The notes under the pieces: generated by a model
Database searches by the model: none
The model's input: the letters and a program-made list of their open reading frames with translations, nothing else
Told to the model about the DNA's origin: nothing
Made by a program: the position numbers and the translations under genes
In this document: positions 7,112 through 15,107 of the stretch, one piece after another
Layout: each line of letters begins with the position of its first letter
Numbering within the stretch: the first letter of the stretch is position 1
Virus record (IMG/VR): IMGVR_UViG_3300032164_000003
Span: 27,089 to 91,088 of that record
From: a virus
Length of the DNA stretch: 64,000 nt
Direction: 5' to 3' (one strand)

Positions 7112-8830
7112 CTACTTGTGCTTGATCGTGTACACGCCGCGCTTCGGGACCTTCAAGCCGATGTCCTCGCGCTTGAGATTGGACAGCATGACGGACACGT
7201 AGTTCTTTACCTTGTCCACGGACTTGTTGGCAGTTAGGCCACCTTTGATGATTGCCTTGGCCAACTCGTCTCGGGTATGCTCACCCTTGCCCAACAGGGT
7301 AAGAACCAATTCCTTAGCTGTGCCAGTGCGCGGGTTACGCTGTTTCTTAACATCGCGCACCTTATTGGTGGTTCCCTTTGGCCGACCGAGCTTGCGGTGC
7401 ATTTTTACCTTTTTGGTCTTCTTGATCTTCTTGATCATCTTCTTTGTCTTCTTTCTACCGCTCTTTCGCGGTTTCTCATTATCTTCCTCTTCTTCAGCAT
7501 CTTCCTCTTCTTCAGCATCTTCCTCTTCTTCAGCATCTTCCTCTTCTTCAGCATCTTCCTCTTCTTCAGCATCTTCCTCTTCTTCAGCTTCTTCAGCATC
7601 TTCCTCTTCCTTGGCTTCCTTAGCTGGCTTCTTTGCAGGGGCTACTGCGGCCTCATCTTCGTCGTCTGCATCGTCGTCCGTCTCTTCCTCTTCGTCCTCT
7701 TCCTCTTCGTCCTCTTCCTCTTCCGCCTCTTCCGCCTCTTCCTCTTCCTCTTCCTCGTCTTCAGCCACTTCTTCTTTCTCGGGCGCAGCCTTGCTCGTCG
7801 CTGCCTCTACTGGATCTTCCTCGTCCTTTTTGTTCTTCTCTTCCATCGCTTCCTCCACTGGCTTGACCTTGTAATTGGGTGGCACATCTAGTTCGTCATC
7901 GGTGGCAAGGATCTTGATCGTGACCTTCTTGGGAGATTTTGAAACGATCTGTATTTTCTTGCCGTGTGGTGTTACATATTGCTTCTTCAAAATCCCATCT
8001 TCGATACTGATGAATCCGTCGTCTGGCATGCTCTGCTCCTTTTCGTTTTCGGTTATCACATCAGAAAATTCTATCCTAAGTTTACTTTCTATCGGGTCGC
8101 CTTTCTTAGTATAAACTCCATCTGTCCTTATCTCATTATACCCCAAGTTTACATCCTTATCGGTTTTTTCTTCTTGGACTTCGAGTAATGGTGTCAAGAC
8201 AGCAGAGAATGTTTTCTTTATGTTCTTTATGCTGGCCCCAGAAATCAGCGACCACAGTTCAAGGCAAAGCCTGTGTTTCTCAGAAAGTTCAAGATGTTTA
8301 GCATATTCCATGATTTCCGGGATAGTGAGTTTTTGTGGCATTTGTTCCTCGCATATCTTGTCAATAACTGCGCGTTGTTTATCTGTAAGTGATTCGCTAA
8401 GGCAAACTAAATCTAACGGATCGCTTTTAGGCATCCGAGACAAACCGCTAAGATTTCCCTCAGGATCTTCAACAAGTATTCCATCGAGGGATTCCGCCAT
8501 AAAGTTTAGTTTACTCTTATGCGAATTCCTTTTCTTATGGTTATTGGTCAAAACATTATTGACCTTCATCCTCAGGAAATCTATAAAAGGTTTTCCCTGG
8601 TAACGTGGGCCATACCGTTGTAAACCTTGCCACAGGTGCAAATAAATGTCACCTATGGCATTTTCCTTATCATATTTGTCGGAACGATGCGCCGACTTGT
8701 GGACGTATCCCTCTACCATCGAGAAGAACTCGGTGGCATACTTATGGTCCAAATCCCAGGTTCCATCAGCCTTTTGTTTGGACGCCATGGCGTCCACGAT
8801 GCGCTGAAGCCGCTCGGGGTCTAGAGACAT
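7112..8830 (-). CDS. Sigma-70-like factor with acidic repeat tract, AT-hook-like motif and C-terminal winged helix
   Basis: Residues about 30-110 resemble sigma-70 region 2: KENAIGDIYLHLWQGLQRY followed by FIDFLRMKVNN and a basic NNHKKRN stretch. A region 4-like segment may lie near 145-185 (SESLTDKQRAVIDKICEEQ, then TIPEIMEYAKHLELSEK). The middle (about 350-460) is an extreme Glu/Asp tract including exact EEEEDA repeats. Then come a lysine-rich patch, an AT-hook-like GRPKGTT and a C-terminal winged-helix-like domain (ELVLTLLGKGEHTRDELA ... VPKRGVYTIKH). The plausible role is transcription: directing host RNA polymerase to phage promoters, with the acidic tract acting as a DNA mimic or interaction surface. 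ATG 8830 follows GGAGGAAACTT. The domain assignment is by eye, so another DNA-binding regulator remains possible. Confidence 0.7.
   Translation of the reverse strand: MSLDPERLQRIVDAMASKQKADGTWDLDHKYATEFFSMVEGYVHKSAHRSDKYDKENAIGDIYLHLWQGLQRYGPRYQGKPFIDFLRMKVNNVLTNNHKKRNSHKSKLNFMAESLDGILVEDPEGNLSGLSRMPKSDPLDLVCLSESLTDKQRAVIDKICEEQMPQKLTIPEIMEYAKHLELSEKHRLCLELWSLISGASIKNIKKTFSAVLTPLLEVQEEKTDKDVNLGYNEIRTDGVYTKKGDPIESKLRIEFSDVITENEKEQSMPDDGFISIEDGILKKQYVTPHGKKIQIVSKSPKKVTIKILATDDELDVPPNYKVKPVEEAMEEKNKKDEEDPVEAATSKAAPEKEEVAEDEEEEEEEAEEAEEEEDEEEEDEEEETDDDADDEDEAAVAPAKKPAKEAKEEEDAEEAEEEEDAEEEEDAEEEEDAEEEEDAEEEEDAEEEEDNEKPRKSGRKKTKKMIKKIKKTKKVKMHRKLGRPKGTTNKVRDVKKQRNPRTGTAKELVLTLLGKGEHTRDELAKAIIKGGLTANKSVDKVKNYVSVMLSNLKREDIGLKVPKRGVYTIKHK
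7481..7588 (-). repeat. Six perfect 18-bp tandem repeats
   Basis: The plus-strand unit ATCTTCCTCTTCTTCAGC is repeated six times without a mismatch and encodes six copies of the hexapeptide EEEEDA (in rotation) in the sigma-like protein. The length is a multiple of three, so copy-number changes would keep the frame. Confidence 0.97.
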
Positions 8831-8863
8831 AAGTTTCCTCCGGGGAAGTTTGGCAAGGCTCGT

Positions 8864-8891
8864 ATGGTAAGCGTGATACCAGGAAAGTCAA
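8864..8891 (-). promoter_or_regulatory. Sigma-70-like promoter for the sigma-like gene
   Basis: On the minus strand TTGACT (8891-8886), 16 bases, then TACCAT (8869-8864), lying 34 bases upstream of ATG 8830. The -35 is five of six and the -10 four of six against the consensus. It sits in the 85-base gap after the CHC2 gene, so it could give the sigma-like gene and the polymerase downstream their own host-read promoter. Confidence 0.45.
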
Positions 8892-8915
8892 GCTATTTTT
8901 TCAATGCTCACTAAC

Positions 8916-9374
8916 TTATTGATTTTCAACGAGTTTAGAAATCTTACGCATACCACGATGAACAAAGGTTGCCACTTCTAGTAATGTGGCCTCTGGTCGA
9001 TCTGCTAAGGACTTAACGTCAATAAATAATGAATCGAACATGTCGTACAGTTTGAATTTTACCTTCTGTGTGCAATCTATCAATATTAAGCTAAGCTCTG
9101 TTTCGGCGCGGGACTTTAGGGTATCAACCTTCTCAGTAACATGATCCTTAGTCTCCGTAAAGATATCTACTATGGTGCGAAAGTCTATATCATAGAGATC
9201 CTGTATATCTTTAGCCTTTCCGTGGGCACCGCAACCAAAGCAGTGAAAGCTGCCGTCTGGGTAAACAACGAACGAGGCGTCCAATTCTTTATGAAACGGA
9301 CAAATAGATTTCCACCTATCACCGGTTTTCTTAAGTTCAATTCCGATTTCCTTGTAAAATGATTCAATGTTCAA
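8916..9374 (-). CDS. Stand-alone CHC2 zinc-finger (primase zinc-binding domain) protein
   Basis: Residues 24-60 carry the DnaG-type CHC2 zinc site: CPFH, a SFVVYPDG loop and CFGCGAHGKAKDI. In DnaG this domain reads template and supports primer start. The protein is only 152 residues, and no TOPRIM catalytic core follows; the rest is helical without recognised motifs. Either this is one half of a split primase whose catalytic part lies outside the window, or an accessory protein. Start is TTG 9374, sharing TTGA with the stop of the helicase gene and preceded by GAAGG with a ten-base spacer. The operon order is SF2 helicase, unknown, loader, helicase, then this gene. Confidence 0.85.
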   Translation of the reverse strand: MNIESFYKEIGIELKKTGDRWKSICPFHKELDASFVVYPDGSFHCFGCGAHGKAKDIQDLYDIDFRTIVDIFTETKDHVTEKVDTLKSRAETELSLILIDCTQKVKFKLYDMFDSLFIDVKSLADRPEATLLEVATFVHRGMRKISKLVENQ

Positions 9375-10774
9375 GAATCTTTACCTTCGTTATATGCCGG
9401 AGAGCGCTTTTCTTTGTTAACAATCAGATTGTTTTTAATTAGGTTATCCCCCACATATGTTCTATCCCATAACGCTAATAGTGGTATTTCATCGCCCTGT
9501 CGTCCGTATCTTACTTTGTCCAGGATGCCCCACAATCTGTTGTGCGTTTTATCTTTGCTGTCCTGTTTTAATCTTATGACGATGTCACAATGCACGGCCA
9601 TAAAGTTACTCAGCCCGATTTTGTGGACACCGTGCTCTACATCAATTTTCTTTCTACGCGCCTCAATGTCCTCCTTAGAGGCATCCCTACTTTCCTGCGT
9701 AGCAGTAAGAAGTGCCACGTGCTCGTATTTAGCAATTTCATGGTATTCCTGGAATAAACAATCGTATTTTTCGGATCTCCCAGAATACCGAGCCACCGGC
9801 TCCATAATGTTGGCGTAATCTATAATTACAAGGTCTGGCGGGACACCATAAGCAGCTTTGTAAAGTTCTATCTCTTCCAGAATTAAGGAAGATTTGGCAC
9901 CCATTGAAACATCTACAATCCATATGTTTAGCTTGTCCTTCAATTGCTTTCTTAGTGTTTCAGCATATATCTTTTTCTCTTCTTTGCTCAACTTTCCAAA
10001 CATGATCTTGTTACTATCAAGTTTGGACATCCTACTATCGAAGCGTATGGCAAGTGAATTGAATGCCATCTCCAGCGTGATATACATAACTCTATAACCG
10101 GCTAATGCTGCATTGTAGGCGATATTTACTGCCGTGGTTGTTTTTCCACCACTAGTCTTAGAATAGATTAGTGTCAAAAAAGACTTCTTCATTCCGCCTA
10201 GGCGGGAATCAAATGAATCTATGCCAAACGGGACTATGTCTCCCATGTCTCCCATTTCTACCTTCTTAAAATCCTCTATGCGGTCGTTAATCTTTTCGTG
10301 TAGCATCCCGCGACTGATTGCTTCTCCAGATGATGCAGACTTTAGCAATTCCGCCATTATCTCCTGACGCATTTCTACAAATTCTGACTCCCCCTGCTCA
10401 AACTTGGTCTTTATTGTATCTGCGAGATCTGCCAACGCCCTTCCTATTCTGAGATTGTCTGCACGCTGAAATTCGAAATTTGCATCGGCTATTCTTACTT
10501 TTGGTAGTTGAGAAAGCTCTTCAAAAACCTTGATTAGGCTTTCTGTTTCCTCCACGTCATTGCTATACATATTTTCCGCGTATGTCTTTAGTGTGGACAT
10601 GCTCGGAGGAGACTTGTACTTGCGCACATACTTTTTTATAAGCTCCGCTGCCTGTCGTCTTGAAGAATGTGCAAATGTGTCGAGCGGTATGTTAATCGCT
10701 TTCATGTGTGTTGGAGACTTCATAAGAAGTGCCAGCAACCGACGCTCGTTATTTTTAGAACTAAGAATCGGCAT
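9371..10774 (-). CDS. DnaB-like replicative helicase
   Basis: 467 residues from ATG 10774. An N-terminal helical domain (about 1-150) precedes a RecA-fold ATPase. It has the DnaB-type start GIDSFDSRLGGMKKS, Walker A YSKTSGGKTT, a YITLEMA segment (H1a-like), Walker B DLVIIDYANIM and a C-terminal arginine-containing KVRYGRQGDEIP. It would unwind DNA 5'-3' at the fork. The longer frame from GTG 10801 overlaps the loader gene further and lacks a spaced ribosome binding site; ATG 10774 has GGGAAG nine bases upstream. It lies directly downstream of the DnaC-like loader, with a 14-base overlap. Confidence 0.9.
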   Translation of the reverse strand: MPILSSKNNERRLLALLMKSPTHMKAINIPLDTFAHSSRRQAAELIKKYVRKYKSPPSMSTLKTYAENMYSNDVEETESLIKVFEELSQLPKVRIADANFEFQRADNLRIGRALADLADTIKTKFEQGESEFVEMRQEIMAELLKSASSGEAISRGMLHEKINDRIEDFKKVEMGDMGDIVPFGIDSFDSRLGGMKKSFLTLIYSKTSGGKTTTAVNIAYNAALAGYRVMYITLEMAFNSLAIRFDSRMSKLDSNKIMFGKLSKEEKKIYAETLRKQLKDKLNIWIVDVSMGAKSSLILEEIELYKAAYGVPPDLVIIDYANIMEPVARYSGRSEKYDCLFQEYHEIAKYEHVALLTATQESRDASKEDIEARRKKIDVEHGVHKIGLSNFMAVHCDIVIRLKQDSKDKTHNRLWGILDKVRYGRQGDEIPLLALWDRTYVGDNLIKNNLIVNKEKRSPAYNEGKDS

Positions 10775-11510
10775 TACGCATGTCTTCCCGCCCGGAGGCA
10801 CCCTTTATGGTTATGAACATAAGCGATTTGAACCGATCTTGTATCCAAACTGGTAGTGTTGGAATTGTCTCCTCGAATGTTTCGTTGGAACTTATCATTA
10901 ATGACAGCCCAGCATTATACACGTCAGACAAAAATTGATAAAATAACTTTCCTGCCATTGACCCGTGTCGATCAGTCTGTTTCTCTCCCAAATCGCGCTT
11001 GTCAATTTCTTCTATTGCGAGGAGATGCACATTCTTAATTATATTCTTTACCGTGGCACGCGCTTCTGGATCTCTCTCCATGGTTGACTGAAACAAGAGT
11101 GATATAAGATGCGACGCAGTGTCATAGTACACACTATACTTTTTATTAAGCGCCATGCGCATTATGTAACATATCATGGAACTTTTCGCAGTGCCAGGAG
11201 GGCCAGCGAACCATATTCCGCGTCCGCGATTCAAATTGAAATCTATATTCCTAATGTATTTGTTTATGTGGGATATGGAAATTTTGTTTGTCACAAGAAA
11301 TTGCTCATTAAGTTTTTTCATATTCCATCTGCGGTATGTAAGTGGGATATTGGCTTCTATGAGCGCTATTTCTTTTTCAATTCGTTGTACACACGCACAA
11401 TCTTCAATGAGAATACCGTCCGGTTTTTCTACTTCCTTGTAACCAATCCCATTGCAGACGGTGCACGCAGATCGAATTTTATGAAGTCTATCCAGATCGC
11501 GCTGATACAA
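10761..11510 (-). CDS. DnaC/IstB-like AAA+ helicase loader
   Basis: 249 residues. The N-terminus has a Cys pattern CTVCNGIGYKE ... CAC that could bind zinc. The AAA+ core shows Walker A GPPGTAKSS (about 104-112), Walker B-like LLAIEEIDK, and a sensor region SLMISSNETFEE. DnaC-type proteins use ATP to place the DnaB ring on single-stranded DNA. The gene starts at TTG 11510, four bases after AGGTG, and overlaps the DnaB-like gene, matching the usual loader-helicase pairing. Confidence 0.88.
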   Translation of the reverse strand: MYQRDLDRLHKIRSACTVCNGIGYKEVEKPDGILIEDCACVQRIEKEIALIEANIPLTYRRWNMKKLNEQFLVTNKISISHINKYIRNIDFNLNRGRGIWFAGPPGTAKSSMICYIMRMALNKKYSVYYDTASHLISLLFQSTMERDPEARATVKNIIKNVHLLAIEEIDKRDLGEKQTDRHGSMAGKLFYQFLSDVYNAGLSLMISSNETFEETIPTLPVWIQDRFKSLMFITIKGASGREDMRNADS

Positions 11511-11517
11511 GTGGCAC

Positions 11518-12057
11518 CTAGGCGGTGAATTTGTTCACGTATTGATCGAATTTTTCTTGCTCTTGGAGCAGATCATGATCTAGATTATGGAAATCATCTG
11601 TAGATACAAACTTGTTCACGTTCGCCATGATGTGATTATACAAGCGGGAACTACAAATATGCGATATTTTTGGGAGATTAATTTTGTTGAAGTAGCGACC
11701 GAATGCTAAGTCTATGAATTGTTTGTAATCCTTCTTTGGTATCTGCCCGCCGAGACGGAATTCATCAATCTTTTGGTATGTCAACACAATATTTCCAATT
11801 TGCCGATACTCGTGACCATAGCGTTCTACATACTTAGTACAGAAGTAATGGTAGAAGTCGAATGGCTTCCATAATTCGACATCCTTCAAGTGTGACCATC
11901 CACTAGTTTTTTGTATGTGATCCTTCAGGCGCTTGTTCTGGTGACGAAGGCGCTGCAAATGAAGAATGATGTGGCGCTCTATCGGATCGTCACTTACCGT
12001 TGCGTCGCGTACCATTAATTCTTCTAAACTTAGGTCTTTTAGATTTCGGTTTGCCAC
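11518..12057 (-). CDS. Unknown protein between SF2 helicase and helicase loader
   Basis: Not recognised. 179 residues, soluble, helical and rich in aromatic and basic residues (for example DFYHYFCTKYVERYGHEY). It starts at GTG 12057 with an excellent GGAGG six to seven bases upstream, inside the end of the SF2 helicase gene (19-base overlap). Its place among replication genes suggests a replisome accessory such as a loader cofactor or single-strand-binding partner, but no motif supports a specific function. Confidence 0.75.
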   Translation of the reverse strand: MANRNLKDLSLEELMVRDATVSDDPIERHIILHLQRLRHQNKRLKDHIQKTSGWSHLKDVELWKPFDFYHYFCTKYVERYGHEYRQIGNIVLTYQKIDEFRLGGQIPKKDYKQFIDLAFGRYFNKINLPKISHICSSRLYNHIMANVNKFVSTDDFHNLDHDLLQEQEKFDQYVNKFTA

Positions 12058-13514
12058 CGGGAACCCTCCATCTGATAGAAGTCTGCTGACACTTTTCGAA
12101 TCTTTATTTTTGAACCCTGTATGGTTTTGTACAGACTGAACCGTTGTTTGCTGTGCTTACTTAGGTATTTTCCACGGTCAAAGAAGTCTATCACGATTCC
12201 GTATTTTTTTCCTTCAGCGGCAGTAAGAGAACGCATCTTTTGGATGGTCGTCACTTTTGATTTTAAACCCTCTGCATTTATCACGGCGTTCAATTGGGGT
12301 ATGTTTAGGCCTTCTTTTCCTACGGTCGCAATTATACAATGAATGTCTTTTCTTTGCAACGCTTCGTACAACTCACCCCGTTCTTTACTGTCAATACTTC
12401 CATTTACAAAAACACTTCCAGGAATCATTGCTCTAAGAATAGGTCCGTGCGGCAGCTTGCGAATCATAATGAAAGATGTCTTTCCAGACTTATGCAGACT
12501 TTCTACAATGTCTGCGATAAACTGATTTCTGCAAAGGTTTTCCACCACGTTGCTATCGTAAATATCTTGATAATTTCCTAGTCCAGTTGAGTACCATCGA
12601 TATGGCATTTGGTACATGATGATCATAGGGCGTGCGAGGCGCTTGTGATTAATAAGTGTTTTGTATTTTACGGTGAGCACGATTGAACCCAGAGCAGCCT
12701 CTAGTTCCAGCATCCGCGCGTGCTGTGGTTTTGGAGTACCAGACAACCCAATGACGTATCCAGCGGAGTCCATGGTGGCGAGAAGGTTCTTGTTTTTCGG
12801 AGAGAGCGAATGGTGGCATTCATCGAAAATGAAAACCCGCGCGCTCCGGATCATTTTGTTAATAGCTTCATTTCTTGCACGTGTGTCAGCGCCTATTCTA
12901 ACTTTACCTTTTGTTACCGTAAGTGCTCTGGTTATAGCTTGATAACTGGTTACTACAATATCCCCGTGTTCATACTCTCCTTCGGAGAATGAACCAATCT
13001 GGCGCTGAAGATGAAACTCCAAATCCTTTTTAGTTTGGTTGACTAGATCTTTACCATAGGTAATTAACCACACTGGAAAATGCCCGATGTTCTTTATTAT
13101 GCTAGCAGCTATGGCGGTTTTCCCTGCGCGGACAGGTGCCTGGATGACTGCACGCCGATACTTTATGGCTCTCTGCACAGCAAGCTTCTGAAATGATTCT
13201 AGCTGCAGGCCATGGATATCTGGTGTACCACGGGGTTTGTAATCATGTGAATAGACTATTTCTACAGTATGTCCACACTTCTTTTCCAGTATATATTTTA
13301 TTCTGTACAAGCAGCCAGTTGGTGCTGTCTGATCTTTCAAAAGAAGGCGTTTCTTACCGTCCCACCCATACTCTTTATGCTGCTTTGTGAATTGGTAGTT
13401 GAATACAACGAATGTCAGTTTCTCTCTTAACAGTGCGAAGTCCACATCCGAAAGTCCCGGAGTAATCTTCAAGCGCACTGGACCGACTTCTATGCAGACA
13501 TTCATCAGGATCAT
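12039..13514 (-). CDS. SF2 DNA helicase, UvsW-like
   Basis: 491 residues with ordered SF2 motifs: LQLESFQKLAVQRAI (Q/0 region), Walker A APVRAGKTAIA, GDIVVTSYQ (Ib), FDECHHS (DEAD box type DECH), IGLSGTP (III), SFIMIRK (IV), IATVGKEGLNIP (V) and QKMRSLT (VI). An N-terminal domain of about 100 residues precedes the core, as in T4 UvsW, which unwinds branched intermediates and links replication with recombination. Start choice is uncertain: ATG 13514 lies inside a TATAAT box and ATG 13505 has no Shine-Dalgarno sequence. Confidence 0.88.
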   Translation of the reverse strand: MILMNVCIEVGPVRLKITPGLSDVDFALLREKLTFVVFNYQFTKQHKEYGWDGKKRLLLKDQTAPTGCLYRIKYILEKKCGHTVEIVYSHDYKPRGTPDIHGLQLESFQKLAVQRAIKYRRAVIQAPVRAGKTAIAASIIKNIGHFPVWLITYGKDLVNQTKKDLEFHLQRQIGSFSEGEYEHGDIVVTSYQAITRALTVTKGKVRIGADTRARNEAINKMIRSARVFIFDECHHSLSPKNKNLLATMDSAGYVIGLSGTPKPQHARMLELEAALGSIVLTVKYKTLINHKRLARPMIIMYQMPYRWYSTGLGNYQDIYDSNVVENLCRNQFIADIVESLHKSGKTSFIMIRKLPHGPILRAMIPGSVFVNGSIDSKERGELYEALQRKDIHCIIATVGKEGLNIPQLNAVINAEGLKSKVTTIQKMRSLTAAEGKKYGIVIDFFDRGKYLSKHSKQRFSLYKTIQGSKIKIRKVSADFYQMEGSRWQTEI

Positions 13515-13519
13515 TATAC
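13513..13519 (-). promoter_or_regulatory. TATAAT box overlapping the start of the SF2 helicase gene
   Basis: GTATAAT on the minus strand, preceded by TTGAA. A transcript starting seven bases after the hexamer would begin one base before ATG 13505, which argues for that start and a leaderless message. The arrangement mirrors the box in front of the polymerase gene. No clear -35. Confidence 0.3.
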
Positions 13520-13520
13520 T

Positions 13521-14285
13521 TCAAGAAACAGGATACTTCTTCCTTATTATTTTCATATTATATTTACGTAATGATTCTGTTCCTATATTTAGTTCGGAGA
13601 ATGTGGCACGATGGACATGGTGAATGAACGTCCCAAGACTAAGCAAGATATTGTATCCATACGAGCGCATGCGTAGACAAAATTCGTCATCGTCCCCTAG
13701 CCCTATGCTCAACTCCTCACAAAGAGGCCCGATCTCAGTAAACAGTGCGCGGCGCATGGCGACGCAGAAGAATGAAAGGGACATCTTCTCCAGCTGTACA
13801 TATTTATCCTTTAATTTGGACAGACTATGTATAAAATCCTGCTTGTTTGCATGCCCGGTAGGCAGTTCCACACCAAGATTCTGCTGTATGCCGTAGGGCG
13901 TTTGCCAGGCAGAATTAAAGGTGACTGGACCCACTGCACCGACTCCCGGATAATGCATCAATGGTTTTATTAGTGTAATGTCCCAACCCCTAGTTACGCG
14001 CGTGTCATTGTTTAGCAAAATTACATAATCGCCAGTGGCCTCTTTAATCCCTTGATTGGTCGCCCGAATGAATCCCAAATTTTCTTTATTTAGGATCACC
14101 TTGCAATTTGATAACCGCGATGCCTGTCTCCTTATAATTTCTATTTCGTGCGTTTGCGATCCGTTGTCAACCCAGATTACCTCTGTAGGCAAACCAGTAT
14201 TTAGTCGGATGGATTCGAAGCACTGGACGGTATAGCCAGACTGGTTCAACACTGGAATAACAATGCTTACAGACGGATTACCCAT
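13521..14285 (-). CDS. Family 2 glycosyltransferase
   Basis: 254 residues, GT-A fold. It starts with SVSIVIPVLNQSGYT (nucleotide-binding strand) and VIWVDNGSQ, then ENLGFIRATNQGI and the metal/nucleotide motif LLNNDTRV, and a late LGDDDEFCLRMRSYGY. Members move a sugar from a nucleotide donor, here probably onto a growing glycan; substrate unknown. It is a close paralogue of the gene just upstream (shared EVIWVDNGS and LLNNDT blocks and a DDDE(F/Y)C segment), so the pair arose by duplication. The start codon overlaps the end of its paralogue by eight bases. Confidence 0.9.
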   Translation of the reverse strand: MGNPSVSIVIPVLNQSGYTVQCFESIRLNTGLPTEVIWVDNGSQTHEIEIIRRQASRLSNCKVILNKENLGFIRATNQGIKEATGDYVILLNNDTRVTRGWDITLIKPLMHYPGVGAVGPVTFNSAWQTPYGIQQNLGVELPTGHANKQDFIHSLSKLKDKYVQLEKMSLSFFCVAMRRALFTEIGPLCEELSIGLGDDDEFCLRMRSYGYNILLSLGTFIHHVHRATFSELNIGTESLRKYNMKIIRKKYPVS

Positions 14286-15105
14286 TAGGCCTTAGCTCTT
14301 TATCTATCTTGTTCTTCTTTTCCTTTAATAACCGGATGTTAGTTCTCCGTATATTGTCTACAGGGAGTTTGAGGGCGTTGAATGTAGTTCGGTGCCAGTG
14401 ATATACGAAAGTTCCTAAACTAATGAGTAACTTATATCCGTGCGCTCGCAATCTATAGCAATATTCATCATCATCGCACAACCCCATGCCGAAATCTTCA
14501 TCCAGTATGCCTATCTTATTTATAGTTGCTTTTGCTAGGGCGACACAAAAGAAGGACAGTGGGTTACCGTGTGTCTCCACATATTTTTCTTTGAACTTGG
14601 CGGTGAGTGCAGACCCGTACTGTGCAATTAGATTAGATATATTCCTGGTGATTGTGGGCGGATTGAACGCCGGAAGTCCGAGATGCCAGCGCCGGTTGAG
14701 ATGATTTGCAGCTTGCCAGGCTAACGCGCTTTGTGTTATCGGGCCAACGGCACCTATTATTGGATCTTTTAATGGGGCGACCAGCTTATTTACCCAACCT
14801 GCAGTTACTTCTGTGTCATTATTCAACAGAATTATATATTTTGCGCTTGGGGAAGCTGCACGAATGCCAATATTAGTTGCCTTTACAAATCCAACATTAG
14901 CTTGTAGGCGTATGGAATTTAGGCGTTCTCCAAACCTGGCAGAATGTTTTTTTATCGCCGCGTACATTCCGGGAATGGACCCATTGTCAACCCAGATTAC
15001 TTCATATGGAAGGTCTGTGTTAGCCAAAATGCTAGAAAAGCAGCGTGTCGTTTTTTCTTGTTCATTCCATGTAGGAATAATTATACTTACAATTGGGACA
15101 GTCAT
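14278..15105 (-). CDS. Family 2 glycosyltransferase, paralogue of the next gene
   Basis: 275 residues. IVSIIIPTWNEQEKTTRCF, YEVIWVDNGSI, ANVGFVKATNIGI, YIILLNNDTEVT and LCDDDEYCYRLRAHGYK are the ordered GT2 motifs. It differs from its downstream paralogue mainly in the acceptor-side region (about 120-180), consistent with the two adding different sugars. ATG 15105 lies two bases after the stop of the preceding glycosyltransferase gene. Confidence 0.9.
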   Translation of the reverse strand: MTVPIVSIIIPTWNEQEKTTRCFSSILANTDLPYEVIWVDNGSIPGMYAAIKKHSARFGERLNSIRLQANVGFVKATNIGIRAASPSAKYIILLNNDTEVTAGWVNKLVAPLKDPIIGAVGPITQSALAWQAANHLNRRWHLGLPAFNPPTITRNISNLIAQYGSALTAKFKEKYVETHGNPLSFFCVALAKATINKIGILDEDFGMGLCDDDEYCYRLRAHGYKLLISLGTFVYHWHRTTFNALKLPVDNIRRTNIRLLKEKKNKIDKELRPNG

Positions 15106-15107
15106 AA

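Noticed and set aside
7212-7874. Plus-strand serine-rich frame over the acidic tract
   Set aside because: Pure complement of the Glu/Asp repeats of the sigma-like gene; polyserine is a side effect of GAA/GAG codons.
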